DNA from: Candidatus Zixiibacteriota bacterium | GTDB lineage: Bacteria > Zixibacteria > MSB-5A5 > RBG-16-43-9 | Reading direction: 5' to 3' | Assembly (NCBI GenBank): GCA_030692925.1 | Contig: JAUYBY010000080.1 | Coordinates: forward strand, 1-60,356 | Length of the DNA: 60,356 bases | Part shown: piece by piece, positions 26,411 through 34,742 of the stretch | Layout: the number at the start of each line of letters is the position of its first letter | Position numbering within the stretch: the stretch's first letter is position 1 | Program-made: the position numbers and the translations under genes | The notes under the pieces: model-generated | What the model saw: only the letters and a program-made list of their open reading frames with translations | Database searches by the model: none | Told to the model about the DNA's origin: nothing

Positions 26411-26577
26411 CGCACGAGCGGAGAAAAAGATTGCTAAGTTCTATTTCAGTCCTGGGTGGCTACGAGCGAGCCCGCCCGTATGGGCGCCAGACGGAGTCTC
26501 CGCTTTCCCGGAAATGGGGCTGGAGTTTTAAGGAAAAAAGGGTCCGAAGGATCCATTTTGGACTTGATTTCTCCAAA
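26411..26577 (+). pseudogene. Duplicated 3' end of a patatin-barrel gene, split by two TCC...GGA insertions
   Basis: From 26414 the sequence reads ARAEKKIAKFYF, broken at 26450 and resuming at 26513 as RMGLEF-stop (stop at 26529-26531). The patatin gene ends GRAEKKIDKFYFRMGLEF-stop, so this is a tail copy. The 63-base piece 26450-26512 begins TCC and ends GGA; removing it restores the peptide exactly. After the stop, a second 20-base piece 26543-26562 (TCCGAAGGATCC...GGA) splits GGAAAAAAGG from CTTGATTTCT, which are contiguous after the patatin stop at 25577-25600. Confidence 0.8.
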
Positions 26578-26652
26578 GGATTAGTGTAAAATAAAAAACA
26601 TTCAAGAGATTTCGATGTAAAGCTCATCAAACTTTTAATCCGGTGACCAGGT

Positions 26653-26943
26653 ATGAGAGAAATTAAAGAATTAAAAGAGATTATAAAACAACATAGACAG
26701 GAGCTGGAGCAGAGATTTAAAGTAAAAACTATTGCCATATTTGGCTCATATGCCAGAGGGGAGCAAACCAAGGAAAGCGATGTTGATGTTTTGGTCGAGT
26801 TCAGCGGACCTGTTGGCTTTCTTTTCATTCATCTTGCAGATTATTTGGAAGAGATTTTAGGGGTCAAGGTTGATTTGATAACGCCTGAGGCGATCAAACC
26901 CAACCGGCGCAAATACATAATGGAGGATTTGACCTATGTTTAA
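26653..26943 (+). CDS. mntA: MntA-type minimal nucleotidyltransferase antitoxin
   Basis: A 96-residue nucleotidyltransferase with the motif FGSYARGEQTKESDVDVLVE: GSYARG then the SDVDV acidic pair. In the MntA-HepT toxin-antitoxin system MntA is the antitoxin that AMPylates HepT. The C-terminal DLITPEAIKPNRRKYIMEDL is typical too. It overlaps the next gene by 8 bases. Located after the patatin-tail duplicate. Confidence 0.88.
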   Translation: MREIKELKEIIKQHRQELEQRFKVKTIAIFGSYARGEQTKESDVDVLVEFSGPVGFLFIHLADYLEEILGVKVDLITPEAIKPNRRKYIMEDLTYV

Positions 26944-27277
26944 AAGAGAGTGGAAGCTGTTTGTGGAAGACATCCTGGAATCCATTGAAAAGATTGAAGA
27001 ATATGTCAAAGATATGACCCCGGATGGTTTTAAGCAAGATAGGAAAACAACAGACGCGGTGGTAAGAAATTTCGAGATTATTGGCGAGGCATCAAGATAT
27101 ATACCGGATGATATAAAAATTAAATTTCAGAATGTAGATTGGAAAGCCATAGTTGGACTCAGAAACAGGATCGCTCATGCGTATTTTGGCATAAGTCTGG
27201 CAATCGTCTGGGAGATCATAAAAGGGGAATTACCTATCTTAAAAGAACAGATGAAAGAAATCTCAGAAAAAGGTTGA
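26936..27277 (+). CDS. hepT: HepT-type HEPN toxin (DUF86)
   Basis: A 113-residue all-helical HEPN RNase. The RNase motif R-x4-H plus Tyr is RNRIAHAYF, near residue 81; the helix VVRNFEIIGEASRYIP also fits. In the MntA-HepT system the toxin cleaves RNA unless AMPylated at the Tyr of the HxY motif. It overlaps the MntA gene by 8 bases. No further antitoxin gene is needed. Function assigned by family and pairing. Confidence 0.88.
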   Translation: MFKREWKLFVEDILESIEKIEEYVKDMTPDGFKQDRKTTDAVVRNFEIIGEASRYIPDDIKIKFQNVDWKAIVGLRNRIAHAYFGISLAIVWEIIKGELPILKEQMKEISEKG

Positions 27278-27330
27278 GAGCCAGGAGTTATTAATAGCCC
27301 TTTGCCCTCGCTACTCGCACCTCACACCTG

Positions 27331-27401
27331 TCCTACGGATCCGTTTCTAGGACAGTTCTCAGAATGGGGCTGAAGTTTTAGAAAAAGGGCTTGATTTCTG
27401 T
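27331..27401 (+). pseudogene. Second duplicated patatin-barrel tail with adjacent TCC...GGA palindrome
   Basis: ATGGGGCTGAAGTTTTAG (stop 27379-27381), then AAAAAGGGCTTGATTTCTG, matches the end of the patatin gene (RMGLKF here against RMGLEF) and its downstream bases. A 22-base TCC-TACGGATCCGT-...GGA unit lies just before, at 27331-27352, within an 8-bp CTGTCCTA/TAGGACAG palindrome. Confidence 0.7.
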
Positions 27402-27435
27402 GGTTAGAGGGCTTAATATTGCCACCGAGGATGTG

Positions 27436-28998
27436 ATGAATAATCAAAAGGTAACTTTCAAAACTGAAAAAGAGCTTCAAAAGGCTATTTTGAAAGAGAA
27501 AGCAAAAGGGACGCCTGATTTAGTAATTGGTCAGAAATATGGAGTCACATATAGATATATTGAAAGGCTTATTATAAAATCTCAGGGCGTTAATATAAGC
27601 ACTTTAAATATCCCTAAAATAATAAAAGACCTCTTCCCAAAAGATTTCAAAGAAGAACAAACAACGGTCTGGAGCTTCAAGCGAAGAGGGAATTGGGCAA
27701 CACATGGTGGGGAATATAGGGGAAACTGGTCGCCTTATATTCCCAGAAATGTTATTCTCAAATACTCAAAACCTAGTGAATTAGTTTTGGACTATTTCTG
27801 CGGGTCAGGAACGACTGCTGTAGAATGCAAGCTTTTAGGCAGAAGATGTAAGGCCCTTGATATTAATGACAAAGCCATTGAACTGGCAAAAAAGAATGTT
27901 AGTTTTGACTTAGAATCAAAGAAATTCACACTTAATAATGATAAAATCTATTCTCATTTCTATGAGCCGGAATTATCGGTTGGTGATGCAAGAGATTTAT
28001 CATTTTTAGATAACAACTCTATAGATTTGATTTGTGCTCACCCCCCTTATGCAAATATAATTCATTATACTGATTCCAAAGAAGGGGATTTATCATTTTT
28101 TGATATTGATGAGTTTTTAAATGAAATAGCTAAGGTTGCCAAGGAAAGTTTCAGAGTACTAAAACCAGGAAGACAATGTGCAATTCTGATAGGAGATACA
28201 CGGAGAAAGAAGCATGTAATTCCTTTAGGCTTTAAACTTATAAATGTGTACTTGGATGCAGGCTTTAAATTAAGGGAACTTGTTATTAAACGGCAACATA
28301 ACTGTAAAACTACAGGTTTTTGGTATGCAAACAGTGTAAAGTACAATTTCCTTCTTTTAGCTCACGAATATCTGCCCATTTTTGAGAAACCCGGGTCAAT
28401 AGTTCCCTCAATCATAAGAGAAAGAGGTGTAGATTACGACTTATTTATTCCCACAATAGAAAAACCACCGCTAAAAAGAAAACTAGATGAATTTGAAACC
28501 ACAACTGTATGGGTTTTACCAGAGAAAGATTTTGAAGAACGTTTAAATAAAAATGTGATTGACAGATATTCAAACGGAGACGGTTTTTTAACTATAACTT
28601 TTCATTCCCATTCTAAACATGAAACATCTTTTACTGAGAAGAAAGAAAAAAAGAATAATGGGCTACTTTTTATCAAATTACCTTTTTTAAGTAATAATCT
28701 TTCTTACTCAAACATCAACTTTTACTTACAGGAAATAAAGGAGATTGTAAATCGGGACTTACCTAATGTCTATGAAGGGGGATTTGTTGTCATCCAGACT
28801 GGAGATGTAAGAATAAATGGATATTTAGAACCGCTCGCCAAAAGAGTTGTGGATATGATTACTATAAGCAACTTATGGTTGAGAGAGGTAGTAATAGTTA
28901 CTAAGGAAAATATCAAATTAGATAATATAGCCACTGATAACGAGAAGTATTTGAGAATAAGTCATCAATATCTTCTTATCCTTAAAAAGATCAATTAA
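27436..28998 (+). CDS. DNA methyltransferase (amino-MTase)
   Basis: A 520-residue enzyme. N-terminal ~1-60: basic helices with a helix-turn-helix-like segment (LVIGQKYGVTYRYIERLI). Then motif X-like region (NWSPYIPRNVILKYSKPSEL), SAM-binding motif I LDYFCGSGTTAVECKLLG (FCGSG at ~121), and catalytic motif IV AHPPYANIIHY (~201), a variant of the S/D-P-P-Y motif of N4-cytosine or N6-adenine MTases. The C-terminal ~300 residues have no strong recognisable domain and may be target recognition. ATG at 27436 (GAGG upstream) is chosen instead of a TTG at 27391 inside the repeat tail. Two unknown genes follow in the same direction. The region is more AT-rich than its neighbours, suggesting transfer. 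Confidence 0.88.
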   Translation: MNNQKVTFKTEKELQKAILKEKAKGTPDLVIGQKYGVTYRYIERLIIKSQGVNISTLNIPKIIKDLFPKDFKEEQTTVWSFKRRGNWATHGGEYRGNWSPYIPRNVILKYSKPSELVLDYFCGSGTTAVECKLLGRRCKALDINDKAIELAKKNVSFDLESKKFTLNNDKIYSHFYEPELSVGDARDLSFLDNNSIDLICAHPPYANIIHYTDSKEGDLSFFDIDEFLNEIAKVAKESFRVLKPGRQCAILIGDTRRKKHVIPLGFKLINVYLDAGFKLRELVIKRQHNCKTTGFWYANSVKYNFLLLAHEYLPIFEKPGSIVPSIIRERGVDYDLFIPTIEKPPLKRKLDEFETTTVWVLPEKDFEERLNKNVIDRYSNGDGFLTITFHSHSKHETSFTEKKEKKNNGLLFIKLPFLSNNLSYSNINFYLQEIKEIVNRDLPNVYEGGFVVIQTGDVRINGYLEPLAKRVVDMITISNLWLREVVIVTKENIKLDNIATDNEKYLRISHQYLLILKKIN

Positions 28999-29014
28999 AA
29001 AAGGAGGTAAAACT

Positions 29015-29305
29015 ATGACTTGGCATAAAGTTGACAAATATGTACCCATGGAACTTCCTGTGACAACCTATAAAAGAGGGGAAAGGAAACGCCCAAGAGT
29101 GTTTAAGATGGACGAGCTTGATGGATTTTATGTTGATAAAGACTTGAATAGAACTCTGCATATTACCTTTGAGAAAGAAGATATAATCGTAATTGACGTT
29201 TATGACACTGTTCAAGCTGCGTATAAACCTGTTGGCGAAACACTAGGGATAATGGAATTGAATCTATCTACAGGAAAAGTCAAATGCTATAGAGAAGGGA
29301 GATAA
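29015..29305 (+). CDS. Uncharacterised 96-residue protein in methyltransferase operon
   Basis: Starts after AAAAAGGAGGTAAAACT, a strong site, 16 bases after the methyltransferase stop. No domain is recognised. It is strand-rich with repeated acidic and hydrophobic stretches (LNRTLHITFEKEDIIVIDVY). The next gene begins seven bases after its stop. A role as specificity or control factor of the methyltransferase is possible; there is no motif support. Confidence 0.75.
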   Translation: MTWHKVDKYVPMELPVTTYKRGERKRPRVFKMDELDGFYVDKDLNRTLHITFEKEDIIVIDVYDTVQAAYKPVGETLGIMELNLSTGKVKCYREGR

Positions 29306-29312
29306 TTTACGG

Positions 29313-30521
29313 ATGTCTAATTTTCTTGAATTTCTTGAAAAACTTGCAACGCATTGCGGTGTAAGATTTGAAGTTGGAAAATTTAAAGAGGGTGAAGAAT
29401 ATGAATTGGCGGCAAGCATATTAAATGAAATTAACAGGTTTCTATATCAGAAAAATGCAACTTTACCTTCTGCATATATCTCCGAATTCCACAAATATTG
29501 GGAAGAAAATCATGAAAAAATATTGTGTCCGAAGATCAATCTAGATGGAGAGTGTTTAGAAGTCGCCAAAGTATTAGAAAGTATCTACAGGAGTAATACT
29601 ATCAAGGTTCAGTTAGACACCCTTGATTTGACGAAAGAGGAAATCGCTAATGTAAGATTTTTTACTGCAATTCAAGATTTCAATATTGATGTTCATGCAG
29701 GAAGTAATCCTTTTGAGTTTTATAAGAAACATCCTGATTGTTTCAAGCCTGAGAAAGTTAAGGATAATGATTTATTGGTAGATGAGCTTCTTAATTTTCT
29801 TGGAGCACAATCACAGAGAGACAAACGAAAACCTTGGATGCTTAATTCTGCAAGACTGCTAGTAGAAAAATACGACTCTTCTGCATACAAAATTAATAAA
29901 GTTCACGATGGAGATATAGCTGAGATTGTTAATGCTTTAACAGCTGAGGAGCGATACGGTTTTTCTATTAAGAAGGCACACATGTTCTTAAGAGATATGG
30001 CCGATTTGGGAGTATGGAAATACAAAAGAAATATCGAGAAATTGGATGTTATGAGTGATAAGAATACTATGAGAGTAGCTTTGAGAACTGGAATTCTCCA
30101 ATTTCGTATCCCCTTACTTGCAAGCTTCTTAGATGTTTTTTGTTATCAATATTCTTTAACGGATAGATTGAACCGGGAAGCATGGAGAAAGGTATGGGAG
30201 GAATGGGGTAAGATTTCTCTAAATCACAGGCCCCCAACACCAGCTTCAATGGATTATCTCATTTTTAGACTTGGTAAGCTTGCATGCCGCCGAACTAAGC
30301 GCATTTGCCCACCAGAAAAAGAGTTAACAAAGAAGAAATTAGAAAGTTTAATACCGCAAGATAGGTTAATTTTTAGGGAAGACCGGTATTGTTTTTTTAC
30401 AGAGATCTGCAAACCGCATAGAAAAATACTAAATGCGCCCAATAGTATTTCAATCGAAGGAAAAACGGGTTGGAAGAGTGGAAAGGCTAATGAAGGTGGA
30501 GGGGGTGGGATTTCCTCTTAA
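29313..30521 (+). CDS. Uncharacterised 402-residue protein with a C-terminal Cys cluster
   Basis: I do not recognise the family. The N-terminal half is helical and lysine/glutamate-rich; residues ~155-340 read like a helical DNA-binding or nuclease-like fold (NALTAEERYGFSIKKAHMFL; RIPLLASFLDVFCYQYS). Near the C-terminus are four cysteines in a C-x6-C ... C-x5-C pattern (LACRRTKRICPPE and YCFFTEICKPH), which could bind zinc or an iron-sulfur cluster as in some DNA glycosylases. It ends in a glycine-rich tail. Third gene of the methyltransferase operon (7-base gap), so a candidate restriction or repair partner; that is inference from position. Confidence 0.75.
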   Translation: MSNFLEFLEKLATHCGVRFEVGKFKEGEEYELAASILNEINRFLYQKNATLPSAYISEFHKYWEENHEKILCPKINLDGECLEVAKVLESIYRSNTIKVQLDTLDLTKEEIANVRFFTAIQDFNIDVHAGSNPFEFYKKHPDCFKPEKVKDNDLLVDELLNFLGAQSQRDKRKPWMLNSARLLVEKYDSSAYKINKVHDGDIAEIVNALTAEERYGFSIKKAHMFLRDMADLGVWKYKRNIEKLDVMSDKNTMRVALRTGILQFRIPLLASFLDVFCYQYSLTDRLNREAWRKVWEEWGKISLNHRPPTPASMDYLIFRLGKLACRRTKRICPPEKELTKKKLESLIPQDRLIFREDRYCFFTEICKPHRKILNAPNSISIEGKTGWKSGKANEGGGGGISS

Positions 30522-30570
30522 AAGAAGACTCGGTAACTAACTTTTTGGTGAAAGTTCCTGCTCCCTTTCC

Positions 30571-31845
30571 TCACACCCAAATCGTCTCTTCCCTTTTACA
30601 CCCCGTAGAGATCAAGAATATTTCCGTTTCGGTTTGGTCTTCTATGAATTTGAGGTAGTCTTTGGTTTTCTGGGGAAGTTTTTTGTAATCTTTTATTCCG
30701 TTGGTGTTTTGTTTCCATCCGGGAAGGCTTTTATATACCGGAGTGCAGTTTTCTAAGATTTCGACCTCGTTTGAGAACTCTTTTAAAGTACTCCCTTTAT
30801 ATTTATACCCGGTGCAAACCTTTATCGTGTCCAGCCCGTCTAAAACGTCTAATTTGGTCAAGGCAATTTTTTTAATCCCGTTTATCATCACTGCATATTT
30901 CAAAATCAAAAGGTCCAACCAGCCGCATCTTCTGGGTCTGCCGGTTGTGGCGCCGAATTCGTTTCCTTTTTCCTGCAGGTATTTTCCGGTCTCATCTTTC
31001 AGCTCTGTGGGAAAAGGTCCATTCCCCACCCTGGTGGTGTACGCCTTGGAAACCCCGATGACTTCATCAATATAAACCGGACTGACTCCTAAACCAGTGC
31101 AGGCTCCTCCGGCCGTGGTGTTGGAGGAGGTCACATAAGGGTATGTTCCGAAATCTATATCTAAAAGCGTGCCTTGTGCTCCTTCAAAAAGAATATCCTT
31201 GCCTTGTTTGATCGCCTTATTCAAAAAAGAGGCTGTATCAATCATCAAAGGGGCGACCCTGTTTTTATACTCCAGAAAACTCAGACAATGCTCCCATAAG
31301 GAGGAAAGCTCTTTCTCCGAAAGACTGTTCAGGCAACTGCTTTTATCCTTTATGTTCTCCTCGATCTTAGAACGGAAGACTTTCTCATCAAAAAGGTCGA
31401 TCAGGCGCAAACCCCTTCGCCCGATTTTATCTAAATAAGCAGGACCAATCCCCTTAAGAGTTGTGCCTATTTTGGAATTTCCCCTTTTCCCCTCCTCTAT
31501 CCTTTCCATATCCTTATGATAAGGCATAACCAGATGCGTATTTTTGCTGATAAAAATCCTCTGGTCAACCTTTATCCCTTTACTTTGTAACTCCTCTAAT
31601 TCCAGAAAGAAAAGCTGCAAATCAAAAGCCACCCCGTTTCCGATTATGCAGATTTTATTCTTGTGGAGTATACCAGAAGGGATAAGATGGAGTATGAACT
31701 TTTTTGAATCGATAACCACGGTATGCCCGGCATTAGCACCGCCCGCATACCGGGCAATGATATCTGCTTTTGTCGAAAGCAAATCTACGATCTTCCCCTT
31801 ACCCTCATCCCCCCACTGCATCCCCACCACTATCCGGTTAGACAT
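30571..31845 (-). CDS. purA: Adenylosuccinate synthetase
   Basis: A full-length 424-residue enzyme that joins IMP and aspartate with GTP, the first committed step of AMP synthesis. Seen: QWGDEGKGKIVD at residues ~10-21 with the catalytic Asp, GGANAGHTVV with the catalytic His, GTTLKGIGPAYLDKIGRRGL, and LFEGAQGTLLDIDFGTYPYV. It is on the minus strand, convergent with the island and 49 bases from its end. Housekeeping. Confidence 0.96.
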   Translation of the reverse strand: MSNRIVVGMQWGDEGKGKIVDLLSTKADIIARYAGGANAGHTVVIDSKKFILHLIPSGILHKNKICIIGNGVAFDLQLFFLELEELQSKGIKVDQRIFISKNTHLVMPYHKDMERIEEGKRGNSKIGTTLKGIGPAYLDKIGRRGLRLIDLFDEKVFRSKIEENIKDKSSCLNSLSEKELSSLWEHCLSFLEYKNRVAPLMIDTASFLNKAIKQGKDILFEGAQGTLLDIDFGTYPYVTSSNTTAGGACTGLGVSPVYIDEVIGVSKAYTTRVGNGPFPTELKDETGKYLQEKGNEFGATTGRPRRCGWLDLLILKYAVMINGIKKIALTKLDVLDGLDTIKVCTGYKYKGSTLKEFSNEVEILENCTPVYKSLPGWKQNTNGIKDYKKLPQKTKDYLKFIEDQTETEIFLISTGCKREETIWV

Positions 31846-31954
31846 TTTTCACCCCTGAAGTTGAGTCTCCCAAAAAACTGGAGTGTGAAACTTTAGTTTT
31901 ACCTTTTTCCCTGTGACAGATTTTAGCTCGGAGGGGATGTTCTCATCCCCGTTA

Positions 31955-32035
31955 TCTTTTGCTCTTCGTTGGTGTCCTCACCAATGAAGATGGGGTCTGT
32001 TGGTCTGGAGACCAACAGATAGCAAACCCAAATGT
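31955..32035. repeat. TGCTCTTCGTTGGTGTC hairpin repeat, uninterrupted copy
   Basis: TTGGTGTCCTCACCAA and TTGGTCTGGAGACCAA hairpins. It is the parent-like version of the 9091-9180 copy, which has a 21-base TCC...GGA insertion between TGCTCTTCG and TTGGTG. Confidence 0.6.
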
Positions 32036-32067
32036 TTATACTCCAGACTTTATTCAGAAATTATATT

Positions 32068-32655
32068 TTATTTGGTCTTCCTCTGGAAAACCTCATCTAT
32101 CAGACCGTATTCTTTAGCCTCATCCGGAGACATAAAGTAGTTGCGGTCAGTATCCTTGATTATTTTATCTATGGGTTGACCAGTATGCCGGGATAATATA
32201 TCGTTCAGAATATCCCTGACAGTCTTCATCTCCTTAGTCTGGATCTCGATATCGGTGACCTGACCTTGAACTCCTCCCCAGGGCTGATGGATCAATACCC
32301 TGGAATGAGGCAGGGCTGCCCTTTTACCTTTTGACCCGCCGGCTAAAAGAAGCGCGGCTATGCTGGCAGCTAACCCTACACAGGTCGTGGCAACTGCCGG
32401 CTTGACAAACTGCATCGTGTCGTAAATCGCCAGACCTGAGGTGACAATTCCGCCAGGTGAGTTTACGTAGATATTGATATCTTTGTCCGGATCCTCTGCG
32501 TCTAAGAAGAGCAGTTGAGCAATCACTAAGTTGGCGATATTATCGTCAATCGGCGAGCCAATGAAGATTATCCGGTCCTTTAAAAGCCGGGAGAAGATAT
32601 CATAGGCTCTTTCTCCTCTTCCGGTCTGTTCGATAACAAATGGCACCAGGGTCAT
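32068..32655 (-). CDS. clpP: ATP-dependent Clp protease proteolytic subunit
   Basis: A 195-residue ClpP serine protease of the tetradecameric Clp complex. Nucleophile S98 in VGLAASIAA and H123 in VLIHQPWGG are present. The third triad residue, Asp in DTxRDxFMS of E. coli and B. subtilis, is Asn here: DTDRNYFMS (N172, codon AAC on the coding strand). The rest is standard ([29 protein letters not shown]). Downstream of tig as usual, 127 bases away; no clpX in the window. Some ClpP1 isoforms also have Asn there (recalled for Listeria ClpP1), so it may work mainly with a second ClpP. Confidence 0.96.
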   Translation of the reverse strand: MTLVPFVIEQTGRGERAYDIFSRLLKDRIIFIGSPIDDNIANLVIAQLLFLDAEDPDKDINIYVNSPGGIVTSGLAIYDTMQFVKPAVATTCVGLAASIAALLLAGGSKGKRAALPHSRVLIHQPWGGVQGQVTDIEIQTKEMKTVRDILNDILSRHTGQPIDKIIKDTDRNYFMSPDEAKEYGLIDEVFQRKTK

Positions 32656-32782
32656 ACACTCTCCTTTTTAATGATCGACGGGCAAGGTGCCCGTCCTACG
32701 AGAATCTTACACCTTCTACTCACGTAGGCGGGGCTCCCAGCCCCGCTAATCTGATTTCTTTTTTTCTATTTTATAATTCCTC

Positions 32783-34087
32783 TCAAGGCGTAATGATTTT
32801 CTTCTCTTCTTTTTTCTCCTTAGGTTCTTTTATGATCTCCTCTTCAACCTTTGAGTTATTTATTATGAAGTCGATAACCTTATCCTCCAAGATCGTCTCC
32901 TTGATATTCTTGATCTTTTTCTTCTGAGCTATGAACTCCTTTGCCTGCTTTAACTCCAGGGAATTGGCTTTGGCGAAATTCTCCACCCACTTGTCCGTAT
33001 CCTCTTTGGTCACTTCGATCTTCTCATTTTTTGCTATCTCGTGCATTATAAATTCCCAGCGGATTCGAGATAACCCTATCTCCTTATACTGCTCCCTGAG
33101 TTTCTCCTCATCCACGTTTTTGTAAGACCTTTTGAAATCCTCTACCACCGAGTCAAGATAAAGATTTAATAAGGATTCCGGCACCTCGAAGCTATTTTTC
33201 TCCACTACCTGTTTTATCACCTGACTGGCTAAATCTTTTTCCGCATCCCTCTGCGATTCTTTTTCCAGGTCCTCTTTTATTTTTTTCTTCAGTTCATCTA
33301 AGCTTTTATATTCCCCTAAACCTTTAGCGAAGTCATCATTTATCTGTGCCAGGATTTTCTCCTTGACCTCTTTTATCCTGGCTTTGTATTTAATGATTTT
33401 CCCGGCTAAATCTTTCTCATAATAATCCTTGGGATAGATCGCCTCGATCTCTTTTTCCTCCCCCGGTTTACTTCCTAAAAACCCGCGGTAAAATTCAGTT
33501 AAGAGATTTTCTTTTTTCAGCCAGATCTGCTGATTTTCTGTTTTTCTTTCAGCTTTGACCTGCCCTCCAGATATCTCCTCTAAATCCACAATCAGAAAAT
33601 CTCCATCCTTTGCCTCTCTTTCCACAGAATGAAGTTCCGCATTTTTGTCCTGAAGGTAATTCAAGGCATTCTGAACATGCCCTTCTGTGATCTGGATTAT
33701 TTTCTTTTTTAGCTGCAGCCCTTTGAAACCTTTCAGCTCTATCTCCGGCCGGATTTCGATCAAAACTTTAAACTGTAAGGGAATTCCCTCTTTGAAATCT
33801 ATTTCCTCTTTTAAAACCGGAAGGGTCAGAGGAGTCAAATTGCTTTGATTTACCGCCTCTTCGTAAGCCTGAGGTAAAAGTTTATCCAGAACATCTTTGG
33901 TCACCGCCTCTTTGTAACGGGATTTGATCATTTCTAATGGAGCTTTCCCCTTGCGGAAACCCGGTATCCTGACTTTCTTCTGATACTCCTGATAGACTGA
34001 GTCAAATTCCCCCTTAACCTTTTCCACCGGGATTTCAATTTCCAGGACTCTTTTCCAGGCTTTATCCTTGGTGACGTTTACTTTCAA
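32783..34087 (-). CDS. tig: Trigger factor
   Basis: A 434-residue ribosome-associated chaperone and prolyl isomerase. N-terminal ribosome-binding domain with the signature GFRKGKAP (residues ~43-50), central FKBP-like PPIase domain (~150-240; AKDGDFLIVDLEEISGG), helical C-terminal arms (to ~410) and a Lys/Glu-rich tail. It precedes clpP, the conserved gene order tig-clpP. The acidic and lysine-rich composition is normal for Tig. Confidence 0.95.
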   Translation of the reverse strand: MKVNVTKDKAWKRVLEIEIPVEKVKGEFDSVYQEYQKKVRIPGFRKGKAPLEMIKSRYKEAVTKDVLDKLLPQAYEEAVNQSNLTPLTLPVLKEEIDFKEGIPLQFKVLIEIRPEIELKGFKGLQLKKKIIQITEGHVQNALNYLQDKNAELHSVEREAKDGDFLIVDLEEISGGQVKAERKTENQQIWLKKENLLTEFYRGFLGSKPGEEKEIEAIYPKDYYEKDLAGKIIKYKARIKEVKEKILAQINDDFAKGLGEYKSLDELKKKIKEDLEKESQRDAEKDLASQVIKQVVEKNSFEVPESLLNLYLDSVVEDFKRSYKNVDEEKLREQYKEIGLSRIRWEFIMHEIAKNEKIEVTKEDTDKWVENFAKANSLELKQAKEFIAQKKKIKNIKETILEDKVIDFIINNSKVEEEIIKEPKEKKEEKKIITP

Positions 34088-34118
34088 TACTCCTCCTCAG
34101 TTGAGACTGACACACAGG

Positions 34119-34201
34119 TGCGAAAGGGGGGAGTTGAACCCCCAAGTCCAGAGGACACTGGATCCTAAATCCAGCGCGTATGCCATTTCCGCCACTTTCG
34201 C
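34119..34201 (-). tRNA. tRNA-Leu (anticodon TAG)
   Basis: Minus strand: acceptor GCGAAAG pairs with CTTTCGC; D-arm TGGCGGAAATGGCA; anticodon arm CTGGAT-TTAGG-ATCCAG carries TAG; a short variable arm and T-arm GGGGGTTCAACTCCCCC follow. It is class II (83 bases). CCA is not encoded. Upstream of tig on the same strand. Confidence 0.93.
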
Positions 34202-34446
34202 TTAAAAACCCTTTCAATAAACGTAGATAATAAATCAAATTTTTGAATTAATGCAAGCGAAAACGTTTTGGGGATCCTAAATTTCTTCGATCCCTATATC
34301 TCCTTTCTCCCGATCTTTTAAATAAATCTTGATATTTTCATTGACAACTATTTTATCAAATTCTAAATTATACTTGAAATGGCGGGTAAGATTTCTTACT
34401 ATGAACCATCGACTATTAATCATTAACCAAAAAGAGGAGGTGGTCT

Positions 34447-34632
34447 ATGAAAATTTTAGCTAACCTCTTGATCGCCCTGGCAGCCATCGCTTTTGTCTTA
34501 GCTATAATCTTCAGACTGGCTAATATTATGCCCTTAGGACTGGCATCTCAGAGTGCCTTCCGGTTTGCAATCGGGTGTCTGCTATTTGCTTTAAGCTTTA
34601 TTTTGATGGAGATCAGGGATAAAAAAGCTTAA
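34447..34632 (+). CDS. Small two-helix membrane protein
   Basis: A 61-residue hydrophobic protein: helices ~5-27 (LLIALAAIAFVLAIIFRLAN) and ~38-55 with a charged C-terminus (IRDKKA). AGAGGAGGTGGTCT precedes the ATG and a terminator follows at 34692-34722. Function unknown; many bacteria have such lone short membrane proteins. Confidence 0.7.
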   Translation: MKILANLLIALAAIAFVLAIIFRLANIMPLGLASQSAFRFAIGCLLFALSFILMEIRDKKA

Positions 34633-34691
34633 GCAGGGTCAAGAGCATTTATTAGAGAAAAAAATCTATCGCGAAATCATTCACCGGGGAT

Positions 34692-34722
34692 AAAAAAAGC
34701 CATCCGGACGGATGGCTTTTTT
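34692..34722. terminator. Bidirectional rho-independent terminator
   Basis: AAAAAAGCCATCCG pairs with CGGATGGCTTTTTT; both arms carry A/T runs, so it can end the small-membrane-protein transcript and the large minus-strand gene that converges on it. Confidence 0.85.
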
Positions 34723-34742
34723 AGCTTTCTTTTGCTTTTGCC

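Noticed and set aside
27391-27435. TTG start for the methyltransferase
   Set aside because: It lies in the duplicated tail; the ATG at 27436 has a GAGG site and better context.
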